Assembly (NCBI GenBank): GCA_934675625.1
Contig: CAKURH010000021.1
Span: 1 to 41,848 of the forward strand
Length of the DNA stretch: 41,848 bases
DNA from: an uncultured Kiritimatiellota bacterium
GTDB lineage: Bacteria; Verrucomicrobiota; Kiritimatiellia; RFP12; UBA1067
Direction of reading: 5' to 3'
A program made the translations under genes and the position numbers. The notes beneath the pieces were generated by a model, which was given only the letters and a program-made list of their open reading frames with translations, made no database searches and was not told where the DNA came from. Positions within the stretch are counted from its first letter, which is position 1. Each line of letters starts with the position of its first letter. Positions 22,689-32,500 of the stretch are shown in pieces.

Positions 22689-25034
22689 ATGAAAAGGCTG
22701 ATCGCAGTTGCAGCCGCCGGAACGGCGGCATTCCTTGGCGCGGAAACGCTGACGGTGGAGAAGGGCCAGTCCGTGTCGGTGACGACGCCCGCCACTTACG
22801 AGAAGGTGACGGTGCACGGCAATCTGACGGTTGCAGGCGCATGGCTGGCGATTCCCGACGGCACGGGCGTGAACGGTGAGGAGAAGGTTGTCGTCTCGTT
22901 GGGCCCGGACGCGGGCGACACCGCGACCTTGACCGTGAAGGACGACGGCGAATTTGGCCAGACATCCAACGTCGGCAAGGGCGAGATCCTCGAAGTCGGC
23001 GAGAATGGCGGCTGGGGGCGCGTCGATGTGCAGTCGAAGAAGAAGACCTTCGCCTTTCGCCTACGTTATTTCGACATCGCCGCCGCCGCGACGCCGCCCG
23101 CTGACGACCCGACCGTGCTGACGGTGGGCGGTACCGTGAACCTGCGAAGCCTGCGGAACAAGTCGTCCAAGGCCGTGAAGGTGACGTTCGCGGGCGGCAC
23201 GGTGTGGGCGAAGGACAGTAATGGCTATATCTGGTTTGAAAACACGCAGGATGCCGGCATCGTCATCCTGGAGGGCAGCAAGGATTCGCCGATTCGGCTG
23301 GACAACAACGGTCAGCCGTATCGCGTCCTGTCGAAGGGCGGCACCGTGCGGACGACGGGCGAAGGCGATTTTGTGGCGGCAGGGAAGGTCTCGACCCGGC
23401 TTGTCCTGTCGGCGGCGAATGTCCAGTGGGGCCATGCCGGCGACTTCGTGCTGCAGGAGAACGTCGAGGTGTCGTGTGACGGGGCCCTGCCCGTCGGCAC
23501 GGATACTGGAACGGTGAAGTTTGATGCGGTGACAGGCACGACGCCGCTCACGCTGAACCTCAACGGCTGCACGAACGCGGTGAACGGCATCGTCGATCTG
23601 CGGGGCGACAGCATCGTCACGAACTCCTCGCCGAAAAACATCCTGTCCATTCTGCGCCTCGGCACGGCGAAGGATGGTGTGTTCTCGGCGCGCGTGGGCG
23701 GTTCGCTGCGCATCGAGCAACTGGGGCAGACGGTGGCGTTGAGCAACGCCGTGGTGGACTGCACCTACCTGCTGTCCAGTGGTGGCACGTTGCGCGTCAC
23801 CGGCGAATCGTCGATTGCCACGCTGAACGTGAGCAAGGGCGCGACCGTCATCGTGGACGGAACGACGCTCACGGTCGGGACGCTGCGTGACAGCGGGGCG
23901 ACATTCTCGTTCTTGAATGGCGGGCGGTTCGCGGTCGCGGCGGGTGGTCTCGTCGACTCGAACTTCACGGGCGTCAGCACGCTCGTGAAGACGGGGGCGG
24001 ATACGCTTTTCCTCAACCAGACAAAGGCAATCTCATACGGCCTCCATGTCGCCGAGGGAACGCTCCGCTTGTCCGGCGTCGGCTGCACGAACGAATGGTG
24101 GCGCTGGACGGTGAAGGAGACGCAGGGGGGCGATGTCGTCAACGTCGCGGCAATTGGCCTGTTTGCGGCAACGGACGATTCGTCGAAATGGCAGCCTGTC
24201 ACGACCAAGTCCATCCAGCCCGTGTCGGCAGGGACGGCGGCGACGGAACTGACCGTCAACCAGTCGCATGTGCCGGAGTCGATTGCACTGGATGACGATG
24301 CGCAAGGCACCGCGACGGAAGGCGCGCATCCGCTTGGATCGCGATTCCTGTTTGACAATGGCTTCAACCAATTTCTGCGGACGACGACGCTGAAGCCGAA
24401 CGGCACACCCGAATCGTGGCTTCCCGTCACGTTCCGCATCGCGTCGAATGCGATTCTTGGTTTCTCGCAACGTGCCTCGTGGGGCGGTGCGAAGACGTGG
24501 CCGCGCGCTTTTTCGCTGGAGACGAGCGTCAACGGAAAGGACTGGTCGACCGTGTTGGAGATGGGCGACTGTCGTTGGACGGGGAGTGCGGCGTGGTATC
24601 TCGGCACGACGGAGAGAGCCACGCGCGACTACTGCCCGAATCCGCTGAGCATCGCGGGCTATGACGCGCCGGGCGCGGCGGGTCTCGCGGCGGGCGTGGA
24701 TGTCCGCGTCGATGCGGGCGCGACGCTCGACCTTGCGAACGTCACGGAAGAGGCCGCGCGCACCGTCTCGTCCCTCACCGTGGACATGAGCAAGGGTGGC
24801 GGCACGATTCGTGGGCTGGCCGTCGCGGAGAAGGGCACGCTGACGCTGACGAACGTCGCCTCCAAGAACGCACTGAAGACGGCCGCCGTGCTGACGCTCC
24901 CGGATGTGGTGGGCGCGAAGAACTTCGCGAACTGGACGCTTGTCTTGAACGGCAAGGTCTCGCCGAAGCGGATTGCCTATGAGGACGGCGTGGTGCGCAT
25001 CATCCCGACGGGCATCCTCGTCTTGATCCGGTGA
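22689..25034 (+). CDS. Surface protein with autotransporter-type beta-strand repeats and conserved C-terminal tag
   Basis: 781 aa; signal peptide MKRLIAVAAAGTAAFLGA, start fixed by ACGAAAGGAAAC as in the gene at 6160. The body is Gly/Val/Thr-rich beta-helix sequence, including an autotransporter-associated repeat (STLVKTGADTLFLNQ...GLHVAEGTLRLSG). A discoidin-like stretch follows near 530-650 (HPLGSRFLFDNGFNQFLR...RIASNAILGFSQRA). There is no beta-barrel translocator. The chain instead ends GVVRIIPTGILVLIR, which shares seven identical positions with the end of the LamG protein. Role unknown; a cell-surface or matrix protein is likely. Confidence 0.75.
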   Translation: MKRLIAVAAAGTAAFLGAETLTVEKGQSVSVTTPATYEKVTVHGNLTVAGAWLAIPDGTGVNGEEKVVVSLGPDAGDTATLTVKDDGEFGQTSNVGKGEILEVGENGGWGRVDVQSKKKTFAFRLRYFDIAAAATPPADDPTVLTVGGTVNLRSLRNKSSKAVKVTFAGGTVWAKDSNGYIWFENTQDAGIVILEGSKDSPIRLDNNGQPYRVLSKGGTVRTTGEGDFVAAGKVSTRLVLSAANVQWGHAGDFVLQENVEVSCDGALPVGTDTGTVKFDAVTGTTPLTLNLNGCTNAVNGIVDLRGDSIVTNSSPKNILSILRLGTAKDGVFSARVGGSLRIEQLGQTVALSNAVVDCTYLLSSGGTLRVTGESSIATLNVSKGATVIVDGTTLTVGTLRDSGATFSFLNGGRFAVAAGGLVDSNFTGVSTLVKTGADTLFLNQTKAISYGLHVAEGTLRLSGVGCTNEWWRWTVKETQGGDVVNVAAIGLFAATDDSSKWQPVTTKSIQPVSAGTAATELTVNQSHVPESIALDDDAQGTATEGAHPLGSRFLFDNGFNQFLRTTTLKPNGTPESWLPVTFRIASNAILGFSQRASWGGAKTWPRAFSLETSVNGKDWSTVLEMGDCRWTGSAAWYLGTTERATRDYCPNPLSIAGYDAPGAAGLAAGVDVRVDAGATLDLANVTEEAARTVSSLTVDMSKGGGTIRGLAVAEKGTLTLTNVASKNALKTAAVLTLPDVVGAKNFANWTLVLNGKVSPKRIAYEDGVVRIIPTGILVLIR

Positions 25035-25263
25035 TGTGTCTGCGACGCTGAACACGGAGGAGCCGGAGAATGGGAGGCACGGAGAAAGGAAGAATGGCGT
25101 GGCCGACTCTTCTCCGTGGCTCCGTCTCTCTGTGTGAGACGTTGCCTCACGCAAAGAACGCAGAGAACGCAGAGCGGTACACGAATCTCTTGGAAATCTC
25201 ACACGGAGCCACGGAGGCACGGAGTTTCTGCACGATGTTAGGATTGGGACTCAAAGACATAAG
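25035..25263. repeat. CACGGAG/CGCAGAG microrepeat region with long imperfect hairpin
   Basis: No gene. CACGGAG-like words recur on both strands. The arm at 25112-25139 (TCTCCGTGGCTCCGTCTCTC...) is an imperfect inverted copy of 25197-25224 (TCTCACACGGAGCCACGGAG...). In the loop, ACGCAAAG, ACGCAGAG, ACGCAGAG occur in a row. Confidence 0.6.
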
Positions 25264-25272
25264 ATGCACATC

Positions 25273-27372
25273 ATGAAGAAAATAGCTTGTTTCAGTCTCG
25301 CGTGCGTGGCGGCGGCGGTGGACGTCGCGGAGGCCGCGCCAACGGCACAGCCGGAAAAGGACGTGGAGGTCGTCGCCGTCTACTATCCCCACTGGCACAA
25401 GTACCCGAAGGGCACGGAATGGTTCGGCGCGGCGTGGGACATCGGCGAATGGGGCTTCGTGAAGTCCGCGCGCCCGCGCTTCCCCGGACACAAGCAGCCG
25501 CTCGTCCCGTATCCCGGCTACCTGGACGGCGCGAACCCGAAGGACGTCGAGACCGAGATCGCGCTCGCGGCGAACGCGGGCATCGACGTCTTCCTCTACG
25601 ACTACTACTGGTACGGCGGCAAGGTCACGCAGGAAGAGTCCATTGAGCAGGGCTTCCTCAAGGCGAAGAACTGCGACCGCATGAAGTTCGCGCTCATGTG
25701 GTGCTACCACGAGCGCAACGACCAGTTCCGTCCGGGGCTTGGCCCCGAACGGCGGCGGCTGATGTCGCTCGACCACACGCCGGAGGAGTTCCTGGGCCTT
25801 ATCGACCACGCGATCGCGCGCTACTTCAACCGGCCGGAATACTGGCGCAAGGACGGGAAGCTCTTCTTCTCGGTCTACAACGCCGCGTACCTGCTGAAGA
25901 CATGGGGCGGCGACACGTCGAAGGTGCGCGCGGCGACGGACGAGGCGCGGCGGCGCGTCCGGGCGGCGGGACTTGGCGAGCTTCACCTCAATGCGCAGAA
26001 CCTGCAGCCCGCCCAGGTGCCGCTTGCCGTCGAGATGGGCTTCGACTCGCTCACGGACTACAACCTCGTCGCCTCCTACGCGCCGAACTACTGGAAGCGC
26101 TACGCGGCGGGCGAGCGGCTCTTCGGCTATGACGAGATCGGCGCGGGCATTGAGTCGCGTTGGAAGGCGATGCAGGCGACGGCGCTCCCCTACTTCCCGA
26201 ACGTGTCGACGGGCTGGGATTCGACGCCGCGCTGCCGTCTCGACGCGCCGTTCCCGTGGCCGAAGACGGCGCAGTATCCCTACTGCGCCACGCTCACGAA
26301 CAACACGCCGGACCGCTTCGAGGCCTATCTGCGCGCCGCGAAGGCGCATGTCCTCGCCGACCCGAAGAAGCCGGGCGTCGTCTACGTCAACGGCTGGAAC
26401 GAGTACACGGAGGGAACATACCTCTTGCCGAACAACTTCGATTCGGACGGCTTCCTGCGCGCCATCGCCGCCGTCTTCGGTCGGCAGCCCGCGAACGAAT
26501 ACGCCTACGTGAACCCGTCCTCGAAGCAGCTCTTCACCGTCCCCGCCGCGACGCACGAGAATGTCGCCTACGGTTCGCATTTCCAGCAGAAGCTCGACGT
26601 CTTCCTGCCGCAGGGTAAGGGCGGCCCGTTCCCCGTCATCGTCTATCTGCACGGCGGCGGCTGGGAGGGCGGCGCGATGGTCGACCACATTCTCGGCTCG
26701 TCGCTGAAGCCGCTCCTCGCGCGCGGCGTCGCCGTCGTCGCCGTGGGCTACCGCTACATCGGGGACGCGCGTCTCGAAGGCGTCACGCCGCCTGTTAAGG
26801 CGTGCCTCGACGATGCGGAGGCGGCGGTGCGCTTCGTCAAGGCCCATGCGAAGGACTGGAACCTCGACGTTTCGCGCCTCGCCCTCGCGGGCGGCAGCGC
26901 CGGCGCCTGCACGGCGCTCTATCTGGGACTGAGGGACGACAATGCGCTCGGCGTCGCGGCGCTCGGCCCGATCATCGCCCAGACGTCGCTCGACCCGGCG
27001 GAGACGCGGGCGTGGATTCCGAACGCGACCTACGGCGGGCATGCGTTCGGCTTCAAGAACTTCGACGACTGGCTCGCGCATCGGGAGCAGGTGTTGCCGT
27101 GGATCGAGCGGTTCTCGCCGGCGGCGCTCGTGCGGAAGATCACGCCGGCGCGCGCGCCGAAGATGTTCCTGCAGTACGGCTCGCTGCCGAAGCCGGGCGA
27201 GGTGGCGAAAGACCCGACGCATGCGGGGACGTTCGGCGTCCGCTTCAAGGAGATCTGCGCCGCGCGCGGCATCCCCTGCGAGGTCTTCGCAGGCGGACGG
27301 CTCCCGTGCTATGGCGACACGTTCAAGTGCCTCGCGGACACGCTCTTGTCGGACGGGAAGGGACGCGAGTGA
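25273..27372 (+). CDS. Exported WbsX/GH99-like enzyme fused to an alpha/beta hydrolase
   Basis: About 699 aa from the ATG at 25273, which gives a normal signal peptide (MKKIACFSLACVAAAVDVAEA). An ATG at 25264 would add three residues; neither has a strong ribosome binding site. Residues about 30-400 match the WbsX/GH99-like family: VYYPHWHKYPKGTEWFG, GEWGFV, NAGIDVFLYDYYWYGGK, YVNGWNEYTEGTYLLP. Residues about 430-690 are an esterase-type alpha/beta hydrolase with HGGGW (H460 onward) and S542 in LAGGSAGA. The C-terminal region where the catalytic His is expected reads EVFAGGRLPCYGDTFK, with no His, so the esterase may be inactive. The last codons lie inside the 205-bp repeat that starts near 27355. 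Confidence 0.75.
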   Translation: MKKIACFSLACVAAAVDVAEAAPTAQPEKDVEVVAVYYPHWHKYPKGTEWFGAAWDIGEWGFVKSARPRFPGHKQPLVPYPGYLDGANPKDVETEIALAANAGIDVFLYDYYWYGGKVTQEESIEQGFLKAKNCDRMKFALMWCYHERNDQFRPGLGPERRRLMSLDHTPEEFLGLIDHAIARYFNRPEYWRKDGKLFFSVYNAAYLLKTWGGDTSKVRAATDEARRRVRAAGLGELHLNAQNLQPAQVPLAVEMGFDSLTDYNLVASYAPNYWKRYAAGERLFGYDEIGAGIESRWKAMQATALPYFPNVSTGWDSTPRCRLDAPFPWPKTAQYPYCATLTNNTPDRFEAYLRAAKAHVLADPKKPGVVYVNGWNEYTEGTYLLPNNFDSDGFLRAIAAVFGRQPANEYAYVNPSSKQLFTVPAATHENVAYGSHFQQKLDVFLPQGKGGPFPVIVYLHGGGWEGGAMVDHILGSSLKPLLARGVAVVAVGYRYIGDARLEGVTPPVKACLDDAEAAVRFVKAHAKDWNLDVSRLALAGGSAGACTALYLGLRDDNALGVAALGPIIAQTSLDPAETRAWIPNATYGGHAFGFKNFDDWLAHREQVLPWIERFSPAALVRKITPARAPKMFLQYGSLPKPGEVAKDPTHAGTFGVRFKEICAARGIPCEVFAGGRLPCYGDTFKCLADTLLSDGKGRE

Positions 27373-27577
27373 GGAGCGAGGGTTTGCTGGCGTCGGAGAG
27401 GGCTCGCCCGCAGCCCGTGGTTTCGCCGAGGCATGGCAGGCTGAAGCCGGCCGATTGTCTTCGGCGAGAAGCGCAAACCCGAACGACGAGACCGAGCGAG
27501 CAGCTTCCCGCTCCGACGCGCGAAGAGTGTCGGGCCGACGGGCCAAGACTTGCGACATGCTATACCACACACTGTCA
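27355..27577 (-). repeat. 205-bp intergenic repeat, copy A (inverted relative to copy B)
   Basis: Read on the minus strand it matches 33198-33419, with about a dozen differences over about 205 bp. It begins GACAGTG..TGGTATA-GCATGTCGCAAG and ends CTCACTCGCG..CTTCCC. Frames open in the two copies are not the same, so it is probably not coding. It covers the 3' end of the preceding gene. Confidence 0.75.
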
Positions 27578-27642
27578 GGAAGTGCAACTTTGTCAAAATG
27601 GAGCATTGATTCGGACGCTTCGGATCTGCTATAATGCGCACC
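27571..27642 (+). promoter_or_regulatory. Promoter/operator shared with the gene at 20299 (copy 2)
   Basis: CTGTCAGGAAGTGCAACT..., TTGATT as -35 (27606-27611), 18-bp spacer, TG-C-TATAAT (27627-27635), 7 nt, ATG at 27643. An earlier in-frame ATG at 27634 overlaps the -10 box, so it cannot be on the mRNA. The true start is 27643. Confidence 0.65.
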
Positions 27643-29529
27643 ATGAAAATTCTCACTGTCCTTCCCCTCGTTCTGACTCTTGCCGCGCTTCTGCCTCAGG
27701 CCGCCTCCGCTGAGACGGCGGAGGTGCGCATCCGCTGGGGCACGCCGAAGAAGACGGTGCGCACCGAGACGCGCGCCGTCGACCTGCAGCCGCTGCCCGA
27801 CGGCGGCCTGCGCTTCACCCTGCCGAAGGAGGAGATCCCGGCGGACGCCTGGAGCGTGGAGGTGGTGCCGCCGTTCATGCGCGCGCGCAAGGGCGACGAC
27901 GGCTACTGGATCCAGGCGCGCGGCACGTACGGCCGCCTCGACCAGGACGACGGCGCCTACGTGAAGGACCGCCAGCTCATGCCCGTCTTCGGGCTCAAGC
28001 GGGGCGACACGCTCTGGTACGGCCACGTGAAGACCTGGCGCTTCGACTACGACTTCGTGACCGTCGCGCAGAAGGGGGCCTACGAGACGTTCCCCCGGTT
28101 CCGCTGCGACCGGGTGAAGGCGTTCTTCACGAACGCCTACGACGACATCGTCGTCGACTACCGTCCGCTCACGGGCGCGGCGGCCGACTACAACGGCCTC
28201 GCCCACGCCTACCGGGCGTACCAGCTGGAGGGGGGCGCGGTGCGGACGATCAAGGACCGCATGAAGGAGAGCCCCGAGCTCGCCTACCTCTGCGACGCGA
28301 TTGTCGTGCGCATCCAGACGCACGCCGCGAAGCCGATTCCCGACGCGCAGGACGCGAAGCTCTTCTTCAAGCGCGGCGAAGAGCCGCCGGTCGTCGTCCA
28401 CATGCCCTTCGGCGTGACGGAGGAGTTCCTCCAGGCGCTGAAGGATGCGGGCGTGGACAAGCTCTCGATCTGCTCGGCGGGCTGGCAGGACGGCGGCTAC
28501 GACGGGCGCGTGCCGGGCCACTTCCCGGTCGGCGCGGAGGCGGGCGGCGCCGAGGCGTTCGGGCGGCTGATCGAGAAGGCCCGGACGCTCGGCTACCAGT
28601 TCGCGCTCCACGCGAGCAACACGGACGGCTACATGTGCTCGCGCCTCTGGAGCGAGGACTGGGTGTGCAAGCGCGCGGACGGCGCGCTCGACAAGGGCGG
28701 CATCTGGGCCGGAGGGCAGTGTTACTGGGTGTGCCAGAAATACGCCTGGGAACACTGGCTGCCGCAGGAAATGAAGGAGATGGCCGCCCTTGGCATTCGC
28801 GGCCCGCACTACATCGACGTCTACTCCGCCACCTACCCGCAACGCTGCGGCGACCCGAAGCATCCCTGCACGCCGGAGCAGATGGCCGCCGTCCAGAACC
28901 GCATCCTCGCGGAGGGGCGGCGCCTGATGGGCGGGGCGGCGAGCGAGTCCGGCTATGACCACGTGGCGGGCAACCTCGACTACATCAACTACATCGAGCG
29001 CGACCTCAAGCTGCTGGACGAGGGCAAGCTGCCGAAGCTCGCGACGGGCGTCTATCCGCTCTGGGAGCTCGTCTACCACGGCATCATCCTCTACACGTCG
29101 GACCGCTGGTGCCAGAACCACACGCGCGGCAAGTGCCTCTACAAGCTGGAGAAGAGCGGCGACCCGCGCTGGATGGAGGGCGACGGTGTGGAGGATCCGC
29201 GCGTCGCGCTCAAGATCGTGGAGTTCGGCGGCCGCCCGATCTTCTACACCTACAAGTTCGCGGACGTGCCGCGCATCAAGAAGGCGTGGGACGAGTTCGT
29301 GCCCGTGCGCCACCTCCAGAAGGAGCAGATGACGCGCCACGACACGCTCGCGCCCGACGTCTTCCTCACGTCGTTCGGCGACGGCTCGAAGATTGTCTCG
29401 AACTACGGCGCCGCGCCGTATGACTGGCAGGGACAGGCCGTGGGGCCGGTCAGCTATCTGCTCGTGAATCCGGACGGATCCGTGTATCGTCCCCGTCCGT
29501 TTGCGGAAGGCGCGCCGTCCGCCCGCTGA
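27643..29529 (+). CDS. Exported DUF5696-like protein, probable glycoside hydrolase
   Basis: 628 aa with signal peptide MKILTVLPLVLTLAALLPQAASA (cleavage before E24). The N-terminal 200 residues look like a beta-sandwich. The middle resembles a TIM barrel, with SICSAGWQDGGYDGRVPGHFPVG, GYQFALHASNTDGYM, GPHYIDVYSATYP and GAASESGYDH. This layout recalls DUF5696 proteins and distantly GH101/GH129-type enzymes; I am not sure of the family. Acidic residues in HASNTDGY and YIDVYS are candidate catalytic or binding sites. It is followed after 63 nt by the second GH2 gene and is probably co-transcribed with it. Confidence 0.55.
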   Translation: MKILTVLPLVLTLAALLPQAASAETAEVRIRWGTPKKTVRTETRAVDLQPLPDGGLRFTLPKEEIPADAWSVEVVPPFMRARKGDDGYWIQARGTYGRLDQDDGAYVKDRQLMPVFGLKRGDTLWYGHVKTWRFDYDFVTVAQKGAYETFPRFRCDRVKAFFTNAYDDIVVDYRPLTGAAADYNGLAHAYRAYQLEGGAVRTIKDRMKESPELAYLCDAIVVRIQTHAAKPIPDAQDAKLFFKRGEEPPVVVHMPFGVTEEFLQALKDAGVDKLSICSAGWQDGGYDGRVPGHFPVGAEAGGAEAFGRLIEKARTLGYQFALHASNTDGYMCSRLWSEDWVCKRADGALDKGGIWAGGQCYWVCQKYAWEHWLPQEMKEMAALGIRGPHYIDVYSATYPQRCGDPKHPCTPEQMAAVQNRILAEGRRLMGGAASESGYDHVAGNLDYINYIERDLKLLDEGKLPKLATGVYPLWELVYHGIILYTSDRWCQNHTRGKCLYKLEKSGDPRWMEGDGVEDPRVALKIVEFGGRPIFYTYKFADVPRIKKAWDEFVPVRHLQKEQMTRHDTLAPDVFLTSFGDGSKIVSNYGAAPYDWQGQAVGPVSYLLVNPDGSVYRPRPFAEGAPSAR

Positions 29530-29540
29530 CCCTTTTGACC

Positions 29541-29598
29541 ACACCAACCGAAGCACCAGACCATGAGACAACACCAACCGAAGCACCTGACCATGAAA
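29541..29598 (+). repeat. 30-bp tandem duplication carrying the start codon of the second GH2 gene
   Basis: ACACCAACCGAAGCACC(A/T)GACCATGA occurs at 29541 and again at 29571. This gives two in-frame ATGs (29563, 29593). Confidence 0.8.
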
Positions 29599-32500
29599 AG
29601 ACTCGCCCTTGGCATCCTTTTGGCCTTGGCGGCGGCCCGTTGCGGTCTCGCCGCCCCTGTTGAACCTGAAAAGCTGGCCTTCGGGCCGTTCGAGCTGGCG
29701 AGCCCGGCGCGTGCGGCGCGGGTGATGCTCGGCCCGGACGAGACGAAAGAGGTGCGCGCGGCGGTCGCCGAACTCGTCGCGGACATCGCGCACCGGACGG
29801 GCGTGACGCTCCAGTATTCGACCTATTCCTCGCCGATTGGCGGCGATGTCTTCGTTTCGACCCAGCCGTGGGCGGCGAAGGCCGCGTGGTTCGTGAGGCT
29901 CAAGAACAACATCGTCGCCATCCACGGCAGCGATGCGGAGGGGACGCTCCGGGCCGTGCGCGCGTTCGCGGATTTCGTGCGCGGGCTCGACACGCCGACG
30001 CTCGCCTTTGCGGACGTGGACCTGAAGGCGGGCCCGCAGCCGGCCGACGTCTTCGCGGCGGAGCGCGCGCGGGTCGAGGCCCTGCGGCGCGGCAACCGCG
30101 ACTGGGAGAACGAGTGCGTGACGGAGATCAACCGTCTGCCCGCGCGCGCCGACGGCTATCCGCTTGCGCGCGTCGCGGACGCGCTGACCGCTGAGCTGCC
30201 CGAAACGCCCTACGTGAAGTCGCTGAACGGACGCTGGAAGTTCGCGTGGAACGGTTCGCCGAAGCAGCGGCCCGTCGACTTCTGGAAGACCGACTACGAT
30301 GACGCCGACTGGTTTGAGATCGACGTGCCGTCCTGCGTCGAGATGAAAGGCTTCGGCTCGCCGGGCTATGTCAACATCCTCTATCCGCACGTCAACAACC
30401 CGCCGTTCATCGGCGACGCCTACAACCCCGTCTCCAGCTACCGCACGCGCTTCACGGTGCCGCCGGAATGGAAGGGGCGCCGGGTCATCCTGCGGTTCGA
30501 CGGCGTCTATTCCGCCTACTACGTGTGGGTCAACGGCCAGAAGGTCGGCTACGCCGAGGACAGCTGCCTACCCTCCGAGTTCGACATCACCCCCTACCTC
30601 AACCCCTCAACTTCTCAACCTCTTAACACCCTCGCCGTCGAGGTCTACCGCTGGTCGGACGGCAGCTATCTGGAGGATCAGGACTTCTTCCGCTTCTCCG
30701 GCATCTACCGGGGCGTCACGCTTTGGGCCGAGCCGACGGACGGCATCCGCGACTATGCCGTGCGGACGCATCTCGACGGGCGCATCGAGGTCGACTGCCC
30801 CGGCGCGGCGTGGACGCTCTACGACGCCGACTTCCGTCCCGTGGAAACGCCGGTGAAGGACGTGCGCCTCTGGAGCGCGGAGGATCCCTACCTCTACACG
30901 CTTGTCCTCACGAAGGGCGACGACATCCGCACGTGCAAGGTCGGCTTCCGCGAGGTGCGGCTGACGCCGGCGGGCGAGATCCTGTTCAACGGCAAGCCGC
31001 TGAAGTTCAAGGGCGTGAACCGCCACGACGCCTCGTCCGTCCACGGCCGCGCCGTGACGCGCGAGGAGATGCGGCAGGACGTCCTCCTCATGAAGAAGGG
31101 CAATTTCGACACCGTGCGCACGGCGCACTATCCGAACGACCCCTACTTCTACTACCTGTGCGACCGCTACGGGCTCTACGTGCAGTGCGAGGCGAACGTG
31201 GAGTCGCACGGAACCTATTACGGCCTCAAGTCGCTCGCCTATCCGCCGTCGTGGGCGAAAAGCATCACGGAGCGTTGCGCGCGCATGGTGGCGTTCTACC
31301 GCAACCATCCGTCCATCTACCTCTGGTCGCTCGGCAACGAGGCGGGGACAGGCCCCAACTACGAGATTGCGCACCGCGCGATGTTGGCGCTCGACGACAC
31401 GCGCCTCTACATGAACCGCAACGACAACGAGAACTTCAAGATCCACGGCCACGGCTACCTGACGCTGGAGGAGCTCGCGCGGCTCGCGAAATGGGCGCCG
31501 TTCCACCAGAGCGAGTATGCGCACGCGATGGGCAACGCGATGGGCAACTTCCGCGAGTATTGGGACGTCTATCGCGCGCATCCGTCGCTTTCCGGCGGCT
31601 GCGTCTGGGACTGGTATGACCAGACGGTGAAGATCGACACCGACCGCATTGGGCCGGACGGGAAGCGCATCTCCTATTGGGGCTATGGCGGCGACTGGGA
31701 CGAGCGGCCCAACGACGCGAACTTCTGCGTGAACGGCGTCATCGGCCCGAAGCGCGAGTGGTCGGCCAAGCTGACGGAAGTCGCGCACGTCCAGCAGGAT
31801 CTGGAGGTCGTCTGCGCGGACGCGGCGACGGGGCGGGCGAAACTCGTCAACCGCGCGGCGTTCACGTTCGCGGACGCCTATGACGGCGCATGGGCGCTCT
31901 TCGCGGACGGCGTGAAGGTCGCGGGCGGGCCGCTTGCGGTGCCGCACCTCGCGCCGCAGAGCGAAGGCGACCTCGTTCTGCCGCAGCCGGACGCGGGCCT
32001 CGTCCGCGCCGACGCCGAGCACTTCTACCGGGTCGCATTCACGCTGAAGGAAGACCGTCCGTGGGCGCCGCGCGGCTGGGAGGTCGCGCACGACCAGCTG
32101 ACATACGGGAAGCCGCCGAAGCCCGCGCCGCGCGCGGCCGTGGCGGGCGTCTGCACGTTCGACGAGACGGCGGACGAGATTCGCGTGCGCGGCGGCGTGA
32201 CGGCGAGCGTCTTCTCGAAACGGACGGGCACGCTGTCGCGGCTCGTCCTGAACGGCAAGACGATTCTCGCGGACGAGCAGGGCATCTGCCGGGGGCCGCG
32301 CCTCACCTGCCAGCGGGCGTTCACGGACAACGATGCGGGCGTCCGCAAGGCGTTCTACGCCTCGGGGCTCACGCAGCTGCGCTATCATCCGCGCCCCGCA
32401 AAGGTCGAGCGGCTGCCGGACGGGTCGGTGCGCATCCGCGCCGTCGTCGAGGTGACGGGCTCGAAGAGCGCGGCGTTTACGCACGATCAGACGTGGACGT

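Noticed and set aside
27634..27642. ATG at 27634 as start of the DUF5696-like gene
   Set aside because: It overlaps the -10 box; the ATG at 27643 starts a normal signal peptide.
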